Source: Chromera velia (taxonomy: Eukaryota; Sar; Chromeraceae). From it: a stretch of 22,911 bases of DNA. Positions 12,101-19,673 of the stretch are shown here, piece after piece; the stretch's first letter is position 1; each line of letters starts with the position of its first letter. Where the stretch lies: assembly GCA_018398765.1 (NCBI GenBank), contig JAHBMJ010000812.1:1-22911 (forward strand), given 5' to 3'. Position numbers and translations under genes: made by a program. The notes under the pieces are model-generated. The model was not told the DNA's origin. It saw only the letters and a list, made by a program, of their open reading frames with translations, and made no database searches.

Positions 12101-12921
12101 GAAGATTTTGAGGACCATCAACGGCCCGGTTGGTCGCGGCAGCTCGCAGCTTCTCTGTTGGGTTTTGCCCATCGGCCTTTTGAAGTGCTCTGGGGGTCAC
12201 CCAGGGGAGAGTCAAGTCCTTCTGTGCCTTCCCCTTCTTCCCCGCTTTCGGAAGAAAACCCTGTGCGAGTCGGTAAGAGTGCTCCAGCCCCAGTCTCAGC
12301 AGAATCACGGTCGACATCTGTTCCCCCCCCTCACACCCCCATTGTCAGCCTGACTCAGCATGAAAGGGTGGCAGCTCCTCGCAAACGACTGGGAGTGAGT
12401 CAGCTGAAACCAATACGGCCGCATCGCCCAGAAGTTTTAGCGGCGTTGGAGGAAAAGCAAAGCCAGAGAGAGAGACAGGGTGGACGTGCAGACGAAGAAA
12501 TTCCAGTTGTTGGACACAGAGGGGGAGGAGGGGACCCTGACTCAGAGGCAGAGTCAGAGTCGGTGGAAGAAATTCGACACGGTAGAGGAAGAATCTCCGG
12601 GAGAGGCGCACAAGAAAATGATTGGACAGGGGAACATCTCCTTGCGGTCAGTGCAAGTCCCTGAATCTCTGTGTCCAACTCAATTCCGACGCCTGCTTCT
12701 TTTATGCCTTCGCTTTTCAACTCGTTCAAGTCAAAAGAAAGAGACCAAGTATCGATCGGCACGTACACGAGCATCACATCGGCACCGGTTGAGCACTTCG
12801 TTACCATGTTTCAGTCGTCGGTCTATTCTATGGCCGTGTAATTTTTTGTTTTGTTTCTTGCTTGCAGACTGTACAGAAGTTTCACGAACAAATTTCGGGT
12901 CTCGTTCAAGATGCGGACTAA
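109..12921 (+). CDS. Large micro-exon gene, unrecognised charged protein, 5' end outside window
   Basis: I join these exons into one reading frame: 109-221, 444-508, 691-about 772, 1102-1131, 1619-1648, 2045-2056, 3149-3154, 3496-3513, possibly 3958-3966, 4308-4316, 4824-4868, 5832-5837, 6259-6267, 6831-6845, 7512-7526, 7751-7777, 8357-8365, 8652-8675, 8981-8989, 10359-10367, 10779-11052, 11547-12646 and 12868-12921 (stop TAA). Each acceptor ends in CAG, usually TGCAG. Donors are GTCAGT/GTCAGA, GTGAGT/GTGAGC, GTGGGT or GTCCGT, except the doubtful GTGATT at 773 and GTCGGC at 3967. From 1102 to 10367 every chosen exon is a multiple of three and reads in phase 0, and the last three exons join in phase. 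Read together, the middle part is helix-like and charged (ERL, SKELQKIVARTRDPV, MMKRI, LMDAE, KSASE, AQIHKKLK, ADL, ARL). The start lies left of the window. The phase link between 772 and 1102 is unresolved, so at least one exon there is missing or wrong, and others may be missed between 4868 and 6259. I do not recognise the protein family. Confidence 0.6.
509..675 (+). repeat. (GTGA)n array beginning at a splice donor
   Basis: The donor GTGAGT of exon 444-508 is the first unit of a tetranucleotide array of GTGA, ACTGA and GTGG units that fills most of a 182-nt intron. Opposite-strand ORFs reading THSLTHS are translations of this repeat and are not genes. Confidence 0.9.
691..772 (+). CDS. 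Gene 1 exon, 3' border uncertain
   Basis: The exon follows CTTGCCACAG and continues phase 0 from the preceding exon. It encodes NTFRDSSLFPKWMSARFKTT then ELMQRLD, which looks like a real globular or helical segment. The best donor is GTGATT at 773, which leaves one base over. I could not find the next exon that takes up this phase before 1102. The reading frame stays open to a TAA at 811, so the border could lie elsewhere, or a micro-exon of length 2 modulo 3 is missing. Confidence 0.45.
1102..2056 (+). CDS. Gene 1 exons 1102-1131, 1619-1648, 2045-2056
   Basis: These are exons of 30, 30 and 12 nt, all in phase 0. They encode EEEASGDRKA, GKQFLAVIPD and SYEV. Acceptors are TTTGTGCAG, TGCACGCAG and TTCCCTGCAG; donors are GTGGGT, GTGAGT and GTGGGT. 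Joined, they read a short hydrophobic strand-like run (FLAVIPDSYEV) after an acidic start. The introns between them (487 and 396 nt) hold T-rich sequence and no other supported exon. Confidence 0.5.
2057..3148 (+). other. Gene 1 intron of 1.1 kb with (CA)n and (CATT)/(CACT)n
   Basis: No supported exon. It holds a T-rich first part, a purine/GGGAGG patch near 2640-2670, a (CA)n-rich tract at about 2770-2938, (CATT)n at 3020-3049 and (CACT)n at 3056-3086. A 3-nt ACG at 2616-2618 is flanked by TGCAG and GTCAGT and is discussed as a finding. Confidence 0.6.
3149..4868 (+). CDS. Gene 1 micro-exons 3149-3154, 3496-3513, (3958-3966), 4308-4316, 4824-4868
   Basis: Sizes are 6, 18, possibly 9, 9 and 45 nt, all phase 0. 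They read IP, LEQAVD, (PSW), ERL and SKELQKIVARTRDPV. The 9-nt exon at 4308 sits directly between a (TC)n tract ending CTCGCAG and the donor GTCAGT. The 45-nt exon sits between a (TG)n tract ending GCAG and GTCAGT. In the other two frames the 45-nt exon is either closed (TAG) or does not lead into the downstream exons, which fixes phase 0. The exon at 3958 has an excellent pyrimidine tract but a weak donor (GTCGGC), so it is bracketed. The joined sequence looks like a coiled-coil or helical hairpin. Confidence 0.5.
3600..3662 (+). repeat. (CT)n followed by (GT)n, intronic
   Basis: (GTCT)n, then (CT)n, then (GT)n in the intron after exon 3496-3513. This composite is typical of the introns here. 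Confidence 0.9.
4269..4304 (+). repeat. (TC)n serving as polypyrimidine tract
   Basis: A pure CT tract ends directly in CTCGCAG, the acceptor of the 9-nt exon at 4308, so the microsatellite itself forms the polypyrimidine tract. Confidence 0.85.
4452..5318 (+). repeat. Intronic (GA)n, (TG)n and (GA)n tracts
   Basis: (GA)n at about 4450-4472, (TG)n at 4796-4820 directly before the acceptor of exon 4824, and (GA)n at about 5289-5319. All lie in introns of gene 1 apart from the 45-nt exon between them. Confidence 0.8.
5832..7777 (+). CDS. Gene 1 micro-exons 5832-5837, 6259-6267, 6831-6845, 7512-7526, 7751-7777
   Basis: Sizes are 6, 9, 15, 15 and 27 nt, all phase 0. They encode MM, KRI, LMDAE, KSASE and LSRSGTVPK. 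Acceptors are CTGCTGCAG, GCATGCAG, TGTGTGCAG, TGTGTGCAG and CACTGCAG; donors are GTCAGT, GTCAGT, GTCAGT, GTCCGT and GTCAGA. The exon at 7512 could instead end at GTGAGG (7522), but that would break the frame. Further weak exon candidates before this block (5051-5099 or 5051-5071, 5216-5275 and 5992-6027) are left out because their phase or donor is poor. Confidence 0.45.
6031..6140 (+). repeat. (TC)n then (TG)n composite, intronic
   Basis: CT dinucleotides give way to GTCT and then GT dinucleotides, with no exon signal at the end. It is the same order of motifs as at 3600-3662 and 8238-8312. Confidence 0.9.
6287..6289. other. Assembly ambiguity NNN within poly-C
   Basis: Three N follow a C run that starts a few bases after the donor of exon 6259-6267. 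The true length of the homopolymer is unknown. Confidence 0.95.
7213..8312 (+). repeat. Intronic (TC)n, (TG)n and (CTTT)n tracts
   Basis: (TC)n at about 7225-7265, (TG)n at about 7450-7508 ending in the acceptor of exon 7512, (CTTT)n at 7976-8002, and (TC)n/(TG)n at 8238-8312. Exons 7512-7526 and 7751-7777 lie between them. Confidence 0.8.
8357..8989 (+). CDS. Gene 1 micro-exons 8357-8365, 8652-8675, 8981-8989
   Basis: Exons of 9, 24 and 9 nt, phase 0, encode VQK, AQIHKKLK and ADL. Acceptors are GACTTGCAG, ATCCTGCAG and TTCCTGCAG; donors are GTGAGT, GTGAGC and GTCAGT. The last donor is the first unit of the 1.1-kb (GTCA)n array. The basic helical text continues smoothly into ARL and TSAIFEDLEQ of the following exons. 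Confidence 0.5.
8727..8806 (+). repeat. (TC)n-(CACT)n-(CA)n-(GA)n composite, intronic
   Basis: Four different simple repeats follow one another without spacers in the intron after exon 8652-8675. The (CACT)n part is the complement of the GTGA array in the first intron. Confidence 0.9.
8990..10145 (+). repeat. 1.1-kb (GTCA)n array that begins at a splice donor
   Basis: The array starts with the donor GTCAGT of exon 8981-8989 and consists of GTCA units with GTGA, GTCG, GTCC, GTTA and ACTC variants. It contains many copies of GTCAGT, the commonest donor in this window. Inside it a longer unit, marked by CCGTCAATCCGA, starts at about 9408, 9618 and 9840 and also carries CAGTCCCAGTCAGTC and CCGCCCGTCCGTC. 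ORFs reading SVSQSVSQ across it are repeat translations. Confidence 0.9.
10359..10367 (+). CDS. Gene 1 9-nt micro-exon ARL
   Basis: The bases GCGAGACTG lie between TATGGTTTGCAG and GTCAGTCTG. The exon follows the long (GTCA)n intron and reads ARL in phase 0, joining ADL upstream to TSAIFEDLEQ downstream. Confidence 0.5.
10779..11052 (+). CDS. Gene 1 exon with five 13-residue acidic repeats
   Basis: The acceptor is TTTTTCTTGCAG. The exon starts in phase 0 (TSAIFEDLEQ), then has a lysine run (KKKKNKKDGNGNKK), then five 39-bp units at 10851-11045, each reading close to GAPGESEEDLPKR. The donor GTCAGA at 11053 leaves one base, and the next exon at 11547 supplies AG to give a Glu codon and stays in frame. 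If that donor is not used, the frame runs on to a TGA at 11106-11108 and the protein would end there, so two 3' ends are possible. The whole region is expected to be disordered. Confidence 0.65.
10851..11045 (+). repeat. 39-bp coding tandem repeat, 5 copies
   Basis: Units start at 10851, 10890, 10929, 10968 and 11007. The core APGE is kept in all five and is followed by SEE or a close variant (SED, LEE). The fourth and fifth units diverge at the end (DVPRS, GVPKF). The unit length is a multiple of three, so copy changes would not shift the frame. Confidence 0.9.
11101..11186 (+). repeat. (GAAT)n and (GAAG)n tract
   Basis: Starts just after the alternative stop at 11106 with GAATGAATGAAT, then GAAG/GAAA units. 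It lies in the proposed intron 11053-11546, and is purine-rich on the coding strand, unlike most tracts in this gene. Confidence 0.85.
11547..12646 (+). CDS. Gene 1 large low-complexity exon
   Basis: The exon follows TCTCTGCAG and runs 1100 nt to the donor GTCAGT at 12647, entering with two bases and leaving in phase 0. It encodes about 366 residues rich in Arg, Lys, Glu, Ser, Pro and Gln, with a basic first third, a Ser/Pro-rich middle and an acidic Ser stretch near the end (DSEAESESVEE). The only hydrophobic patch is SRQLAASLLGFAHRPFEVLW at about 12131-12193. No domain is recognisable. A stop-free overlapping frame at 12480-12929 does not lead in phase into the last exon, whereas this frame does. 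Confidence 0.6.
12868..12921 (+). CDS. Gene 1 terminal exon
   Basis: The acceptor is TTTCTTGCTTGCAG. The exon reads TVQKFHEQISGLVQDAD then TAA, in phase 0 with the preceding exon. It gives a short amphipathic helix as C-terminus. The 3' UTR must lie in the AT-rich spacer that follows; I see no certain polyadenylation signal. Confidence 0.6.
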   Translation, partial: TVQKFHEQISGLVQDAD

Positions 12922-13815
12922 GTTATTGACTAGTTTGAACCACCGTAAAGGATTGCCACATGTTGGGCGCTCTGACGGCCGCTCTTTTATTTACCCGTTT
13001 ACATAACTATCACAAGTATGTAGAAACCCTAAAAACTGTGAAGATGTAGAACTGGTGTAAGTATGTTCTGTCTGTAAGACATTGTAAGTGCAAACTACTA
13101 AGCTAGTTAGTAAGTTAATTTTTGAAAGTACTGAACCGTTATAGTGTTGAACCGTATTCATATAATCATAGGTTTCACTTAAGGTTTCACGTTTAATATT
13201 TATGACTAGATTTATGAATATGTGCATTCTCTGAGTCTAATTATTAAAAATTAAGCTTAGTAGAAAACCACTAAAATGAACGTCCACAATTTCAGCCAAT
13301 TTGATTATACCTACAATATAGAGAAAAAACTCAGGCAGAAATTGGTCTACAAATTGGTGTACAAACCAAATTTAAAACTTTTAAGAAACTAGTTTGGGAA
13401 AGCTAAGAAAACTCTTAGAAAACGCGGGGGGTGGGCTATACTATGCGTAGGGCGGACTTTACTCCTAAGCGGTCCCCGCACATGCAGAAGTGATCACACA
13501 ATCAGAAAACTAGTCAGAAAAGGGACATCATCCCCCGACATGCGATGGTACATAACATATAAATTCAAACTAGCGAAACGACTCGGATAGATAAAATAAT
13601 AAATGAACCGTGAACCGAAAAATATATAAAAAATTAGCTTAAAGCTAGGTTAAAAGCAACTAATAAAAGCGAACAGGAACGGCAGTTCAAATTAAAAAAA
13701 AAAATAAAATTTAAATATTCAATTTAATTTATTTAATATATAAAATTGAGCTTATTTTTATGAATGTTTCGTATGAATTGTTTGAAGTTTTTGAATTGTT
13801 TGTGTATTGATGACT
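12922..13815. other. AT-rich spacer between convergent genes
   Basis: From about 13000 to 13800 the composition drops sharply to AT-rich, with TAAA/ATTT runs and almost none of the simple repeats that fill the flanking introns. It must contain both 3' UTRs. GAACCG motifs recur (13133, 13149, 13604, 13611), recalling the GAACC/GGTTC motifs of the transposon at 20452-21448, but I found no inverted termini or target duplication. No gene is supported. Confidence 0.6.
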
Positions 13816-16800
13816 TCAGCGCCTATCCCCCGATGCTCCCGCAGAAGACCGCACCGGCCCAAGACCCGCCCACGTGCTTGTGCTTGCGCCTCCTCCTCCC
13901 CTTTTTTCTCGACCTCCAGCTCCAACAGAGACAGGGCGGACTCTTCGTGTCGTTGTTGTTCCTCCCATCTTTTCTCTTTCCTTCTCTCTCTCCTTTTCTC
14001 GTTCTCGTTGTTTGTTCACAGCAGCCGCCGTGGCTCTCCCGAGGGTTCTGTTGGGTGCCGTGGGAGGCCTCCGAATGAGAATCTGAAGGTCTACTCGCAC
14101 CAGCCCACGGGAGGATGCCGAGGACAAAGTGACTCTGTTGCGGGGCAACGCGCCGTCTTCCGCGAAGGCAGCGAAAGTTCTTTCCTTCAGAGGAAGGTAA
14201 GCTCCGCAGAAAGCAGACCTGAGAGATGACGATTCGTGGAGGCATGCAGAGATATTCAGAAGAAGAAACCAAAATCACTCATAGAGCTGATCACATGAGA
14301 GAGAGAGAAAGGACAGTCAAAAGAGGCATTTGGGAAGAAGGCCACAAGCTTTTTCAATGTCGGGCCGGCCCATCTCAAAGAAATCTGAAAGTACATCGAT
14401 AGATCATACAGAAGGAAGGAAAGCACGCGGATTCATTTGCCTGACCGATCGATCGATCGATCCCTGCAGACCATTGAATGCTCCCATTCCCTCCCCTTCG
14501 TGCGTGCAAAGAACAGGATGGATGGACGGATACCAGAGTCAGTCACACACCATGACGACACACCAATTCTTGAACCCCGTGCGCATGCACGAGATAGATG
14601 ACATCTTATGTTTGAGACCACCTATCAGAAAACCCAGCCAGCAGCCAACCCCCTCCCCAACCCCCCTCACCTCATCTCCTGCTCCAAGTCCCCGAGAGGG
14701 TGCCACAGACGCACGTCCAGAGAGTGCATCCCTGCCTGGAGGGGCAAATCTGCAATGCCGTAGCCCTCCAGCGTCTGTCGTCCCCAAAAGTCCGTCCGGG
14801 TCACCTGCGTGCACACACAGGCATGCTTGCTCGCTCGTCTCCATGTCGGAAGGAAGGAAAGAAGGAAGGAGGAACGAAACAAGGAAAGAAGGAAGAAAGA
14901 AAGGACAGGAACTCAACGGAGACAAAGGGACAGAAGACAAAGCTGAAAAAACGAAAAATCAGAAAAGAGGCGGCTTGGTATTTATGCAAAGTCAACCGAA
15001 GACGGCAGCCGGAAGAGAGAGAAAAGAAAACACAGGGAGCATGAATGGTGCAGTCACGAATCCATCCAATGTCCACGCCGACATTCCATTCCCCCATTCG
15101 ATGTGCAAGGTCCCTCTCAGATCCAGTCAAGGATATCATATATTGATATTGATGTCAGGCACTAGACACACACATCTACTCCACCTCAATCAATCATCTG
15201 ATCTGGCACCCCCCGAATGATGGCCTGCCTCTCTCTCGTCTCCTCTGTCTGTCTGTCTGTCTGTCCATAAAGAAAGAAAGAAAGAAAGAAAGAAAGAAAA
15301 AACGAAAGAAAGAAAGAAAGAAAGAAAGAAAGGAAGGAAGGAAGGAAAGAAGGAAGAAAGAAAGGAAGAGAGAAAGAAAAACCGAATCAAGACGTACAGC
15401 CTCTGTGCCATCGTCCGCTCCTAATGCAGCCTCCCAACAGATCCATCCATCCATCCATCCAAAGGGAAGGAAGGAAGAAGAAAGGAAACACAAAACCCAA
15501 TGAACCCCGACGGGAAGAGAGGAGACGGGAAAGGGGGGGCATGGAGGCAGGGGATGGGAGGATAAATCGACAGACAGACGTGTGTGTGTGCATAGGAGGG
15601 AAGGGAACAGAAGAAAACGAACGACCGAGTGTCTTTCTTTTGCACCTCCTGTGAGTAAGATGAACATACACACAGCCCAACCATACAAATTACTGGATGC
15701 ACTAACTCTCTGACCGACCGACCGACCGACCGACAGACCGACTCACCTCGAGGAGCATACGGGGGGGGGAGGGTTGAAGGACGAGACTGTCGACTCTTCT
15801 TCCATTTGATGAATTCGTTCCTCTGATTGCCCCCCCTCCGCCTCTATTCTGCTTCTGGTTGTTGTTCTTTGTGCGCCCTCCTTCTTCATCCTCATCCTCA
15901 TCTTCATCCTCATCTTCTTCAAAATGCTCACCTGAAGACAGCCCGAGCTCCTTCTCCTTCTTCCTCCGCCGTCTCTCTCGCTCTCTCTCCTTCCTTCTCT
16001 CCGCATCCCCCCTCTCCTCCTCCTCCTCCCCCAAAAGCAGATCCTCGCGCTCCTGTTCAATCAACTGAAAGTCGAAAGGGAGCCCTATCGCATGCACCCC
16101 GTGTCCACCTATACACGCACACGCCGCACTCCAGACACGCATCGACCGTCTGTCTGCACCAAACGCCCCCTGCACACCAGACCACAACGGCAGCCTCCCT
16201 CCCTGCCCATCATCTACCTCAAAGGCCCAACGCAGAGACCCGGGCGGAAGAACAATCTCCATCGCCACAGTCACAAAGTCCGTAAACACAGACCTGAGTA
16301 TCCTCCATACCAATAGTCACACACACACACACACACAATATGCTTCGTGGTTTTTCGTTCTTTGACAGAGAGAAAAACAGACAGACACACCAAGACAGAA
16401 GCACAAAATGAATCTGTCTACATTCGAGTCATCTCATTGCATCTGCATGATCATGCGATCTTTCCTCAAGCGCAACTAACACGGACGCAAAGATCGAAGG
16501 GGGAATCAAATCTTCAGGAGGACTCTGTATGTCGTGGGATGGGAAGGGATCGCATCTCTCTCCAGTGCAGAGGTGTGTGTCTGTGTGTGTTTCGTTCTCT
16601 TTCCATCGCTCTCAGTTGTGTATGAATTCGTGAAGGAAGGAAAGTCTGGCTGCTCTCTGGAAGGATTGACTGACTGACTTGAGAAGGTGCCAGGGCGACG
16701 AGTGGCTCCTCATGAACATTTCGTGTGAGGCCCTCTCAATCCAGTCCCCGCCGCCGTCCTCCTCAGAGGAACAACTGCCGTTTGCAGTGATGCGTCTGCA

Positions 16801-19103
16801 GAAAGGAAGGAAGGAAGGAGGAAAGGGAGGGGGGAAGAGGGAGAGGAAGCACGAGGACACTGAGCCGATTATTCCATTTTGTGTTTTTGTCTGCAGGGAG
16901 GGCTGCACGGTCGTATGCGGACACATCTGAGCGGACATCAATTCCGTTGTTCCTTTCCTTCTTTTCTTTCTTTCTTTCTTTCTTTCTTTCTTTCGTTCTT
17001 TCTTTCTGTCTGTCTGCCTGTCTGCTGGTCTTTCACTCACGCATTCATTCATTCATTCATTCATTCATTTTTTCTGTCTTCTGTCTTTTTTTTCTCCTCC
17101 TTTTTTTTTCTTCTCCCATTCGTTCCTTCTTCCTTTCTTGCTTCCGTCCTCCCTCCCACCTTTCCTTTCCCCCTTTGTTCCTTCCTTCCTTCCTTCCATC
17201 TCCCCGGCCGCACCTCTCTGCCGCAATCTGCAGGCAGGCGGGCGGACGATGCACGCACAAGAAAACGAAGGAAGGAAGGAATCACAAAAAGAAGAGAAAA
17301 AGAAAGAAAAGAAGAGAGAGAGAGAGAGAGAGAAACATCGATCTGCCTACCTGCACTCATTGCTGTTTGTGGAGAGAACGGTGAGACCTCTCGAGTCGAA
17401 GAATTTGACCTGAACGAAAATCCAATTTGCGTAGATGCATGCATGTGTATGTACACCTCTTATCTTCTGACACTTGAGTATAAGGCTGCGGTTACACAGA
17501 GATCAGAAGTGTGGAAAAGAGGGAAGAGACGAAATCACTGAGACCTTTCAAGAAGGTCCCCTCGACCTCCTTACGAGAAAACCATCAGACAAAAACAGAA
17601 ACGGAAACTGAAACAGGGGTAGTGAACGAAGACGCAACTGGAGGGAGCATCGACAGGGAGCGCGCAGTGTGAGCTTGAAAGAAAGCAGGGGACGCAGAAG
17701 GTTGAGGGAGGAAGACAGCTAAAGGAGATAAGAAGAAAGAAAGCAAAGGGAAATGAAGGTGACGTCTATTCAGAACCGATGATCCTTACTGATTCACTGG
17801 GGGAGACCCTCACACACATGCCCTGACTGACCTGCCCCACACATGACCATCCCACACACTCCCGGGGAGGCACTTCAAATCCGACCCCGGCGGCACCCGC
17901 TTTGGCTGCCGCCGCTCTTTGTTCCTGCCGCCTTCCTTCCTCCTCCGCGATCTGTCTCTCTTCTACCAGAGCTGCAGGGGTGTGTTTGGACTTGCCGGCG
18001 GCGTTGAAGATCTTATATTCGTACACACGTCCGCAAGGCAGCGTGACGGAATACGCTGCAGACCCTGAGGGCTTATCGGGACAAAACGGGGGGCAGACTT
18101 CGATTCTCCCCCCTTCTCCGTAGGCTTTCAGGGTCACTAGGACCACATCATGAACCGCCCCCTTCTGCCCCCTCAACCTAGCGACAACGGCCATGAACAC
18201 AAACGGATCGTCCTTGAATCGAATGTCCCCAAGAACCGTCGTCCCACCGTCTCCAACAGGTCTGTGACCCGGAGGGTGAAGGGGGGGTGGACGTGCTGTT
18301 TTGTTCGTGGTCAGACGTCTCATCTGGGCCGTCTCTTTCAATAAGGCCGCAAGCGCCGGGGACTTCTCAGCCGAAAGTGACAAATCCCGGTCGACTACGG
18401 TCCAGAGAACGGACCCTCTCGCGCCGGGATCGTCACTCTCACTGAGGGCCTGGAGGTCTGAAGCGTACTGACGAGTGACGACACCCTCGTTGGGATTTGA
18501 GGGGTCGACTTTCTGATAGAATACCACCTCCTCTAGGCTGAAGACCTTCTCCTGCCAGTCGAATTGACGGTACATAGGGGCGTCTGAGGGGACGCGCAAC
18601 TGTTCATCGGCTGGGTCCTCTACCTCTTCGTCCTCCTCATCGTCTTCTCCCACCTCATCCTCAAACCGCACTCCAGGACCAGCAGGCTTTGGCGCAGACA
18701 CAGACATTCTCTCCTCCTGCTGATTTCTTGGTGTGTCGTGCTCGGATGGGCTGTCTTTCTCTCCTTCCTCTGCTCCTCCTGCTTTGTTACTTTCATCGCC
18801 TCGGGGTGACTGAAGAGGCGATCTCTTTTGGTGTTTCCCCTTCTGGCTCTCCCTCCTGCTTTCTTTGTCTCCTCTCAGAGAGACCTTCTGTTTTCGGGAA
18901 GAGCCTCCAAAGAGACTCCACCGAGCTCCCCCTGGGGCCCTCTCTGAGCTCCCCTGGTGGAGGTTCGAGGCCGCCCCGGAGGCAGCCAGAAGCTGCGAGG
19001 GCTCTGCTTCCAGGACGTCGCCCTGCTGCTCTTTTCGGAGAATGGCGACCCCAATTTTCAGAGAGTCGAAAGGATCGGAAGTTCTGTACAGTTCAGGGTC
19101 CAT
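13816..19103 (-). CDS. MKS1: MKS1, B9-domain ciliary transition-zone protein
   Basis: Six exons on the minus strand: 17832-19103, 17214-17227, 16679-16795, 15747-16293, 14671-14804 and 13816-14218, giving 828 codons and TGA. All phases fit. Donors are GTCAGT, GTGCGG, GTCAGT, GTGAGT and GTGAGG. The start ATG has A at -3 and G at +4, and the opening MDPELYRTSDPFDSLKI parallels the known MKS1 start (VYRSRDPVRNLRL). Then follow WQEKVFSLEEVVFYQ (183-197), a strand-rich middle region (298-370), and the B9 domain from about 407 to 742: GQIAAER, MEIVLPPG, LPFDFQLI, DFWGRQTLEGYGIADLPLQA, VRLWHPLG, FCG and RGLVRVDLQIL. MKS1 works with B9D1, B9D2 and the MKS module at the base of the cilium as part of the membrane diffusion barrier. 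It is longer than the human protein (559 residues) because of a disordered region at about 27-180 and a charged insert at about 547-640. Function is inferred from the family. Confidence 0.9.
14805..15746 (-). other. MKS1: MKS1 intron 4 with (GAAA)n
   Basis: A 942-nt intron from GTGAGT (15741-15746) to CACGCAG. It holds a (GAAA)/(GAAG) tract at 15270-15370 on the plus strand, a second at 14848-14905, (GTCT)n near 15247-15265 and (GACC)n near 15713-15738. No gene is supported on either strand. Confidence 0.7.
15776..16056 (-). other. MKS1: Charged low-complexity insert within the MKS1 B9 domain
   Basis: MKS1 residues about 547-640 sit between two B9 strands (LPFDFQLI and PPRMLLEV). They run EQERED, EEEEER, an Arg/Lys/Glu helix, then (ED)n and an Asn/Gln/Gly tail. 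In animal MKS1 the same loop is about ten residues. The insert is coding because both flanking B9 strands are in the same uninterrupted frame of one exon. Confidence 0.75.
16796..17831 (-). other. MKS1: MKS1 introns 1 and 2
   Basis: Intron 1 is 17228-17831 and intron 2 is 16796-17213. They hold (TTTC)n at 16963-17007, (CATT)n at 17041-17068 and (GA)n at 17311-17333 on the plus strand. Apart from the 14-nt exon I see no coding sequence. Confidence 0.7.
17214..17227 (-). CDS. MKS1: MKS1 14-nt micro-exon (exon 2)
   Basis: The exon lies between CTGCCTGCAG and the unusual donor GTGCGG. It reads IAAE and two bases of Arg. It is needed both for phase (exon 1 ends in phase 0, exon 3 needs two bases before it) and for homology: GQIAAER takes the place of the GE-I/V-V-SA motif near the start of the B9 domain. 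A competing acceptor at 16891-16896 (TKTQNGIIGS) also allows a frame but gives no B9 match. Confidence 0.65.
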
Positions 19104-19590
19104 CTTGCTTCTTTGTTTCCTGCCTTTCTGGGACTGGATCTAGGAGACTGACTAGGTGTTGCCTGGTCGTGCGGCCGAAGGGCCAACGAACAGAAAGAAT
19201 AGTTTCACACCAGGAGTGGGCGTGCTGTCTTTTAGCACCGTGGGCGATCAGGTCCGCTTTGTGTCTCAATTCCCGTCACCGCGAAAACTCGTTGGCATTG
19301 CCCGCCACACACGAGATGTGCAGTGCAGAAGAACGTCAACGCTACGCGCACATCTATATCTCTTGATACCTTCTCCAGACTGAGCGGAGGAGATCTGTGT
19401 GAGGATCGGTATGAAACTGTTGGTCCAACAATATGGAGTACTGGGAGTCTCAAGCGCTTCGAAAGAAGCGCGCGTGGGCGTTCTTCTTGATCAGACATTA
19501 TCAGACGATATCAGCTAGACGTTTGCAAGCATTTTGCAAGCGGATTCTTTGCCTGCAACATGCCTGCAACATTGAACATGAACTTGCCAT

Positions 19591-19673
19591 GCGGCGTCGG
19601 GGGAAAAAACGCCCATGCGCGTTTCTATGTTGAATCTTAACCTGCGGCGTCGGGTGAAAAAAACGCCCATGCG
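19591..19673 (+). repeat. Duplicated motif of about 30 bp
   Basis: GCGGCGTCGGG then (G/T)GAAAAAA(A) then CGCCCATGCG occurs at 19591-19619 and again at 19644-19673, separated by 24 bp. The copies differ by one substitution and one A in the A-run. Confidence 0.85.

Noticed and set aside
12480-12929. Overlapping plus-strand ORF at the end of gene 1
   Set aside because: It would end in the wrong phase at the GTCAGT donor (12647) for the terminal exon, whereas the other frame fits exactly.
14539-14940. Minus-strand ORF with FLIGG, resembling the FIGG motif of MKS1
   Set aside because: It would need an intron of about 37 nt and the phases disagree. The exon ending at 14218 gives the FCG motif in the correct phase and continues the B9 domain.
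14330-15220. 296-residue plus-strand ORF
   Set aside because: It overlaps the MKS1 B9 exon on the opposite strand and consists of low-complexity and repeat-derived sequence, with no splice or homology support.
18689-19366. Plus-strand ORF over the MKS1 start
   Set aside because: Shadow of the MKS1 first exon; no independent support.
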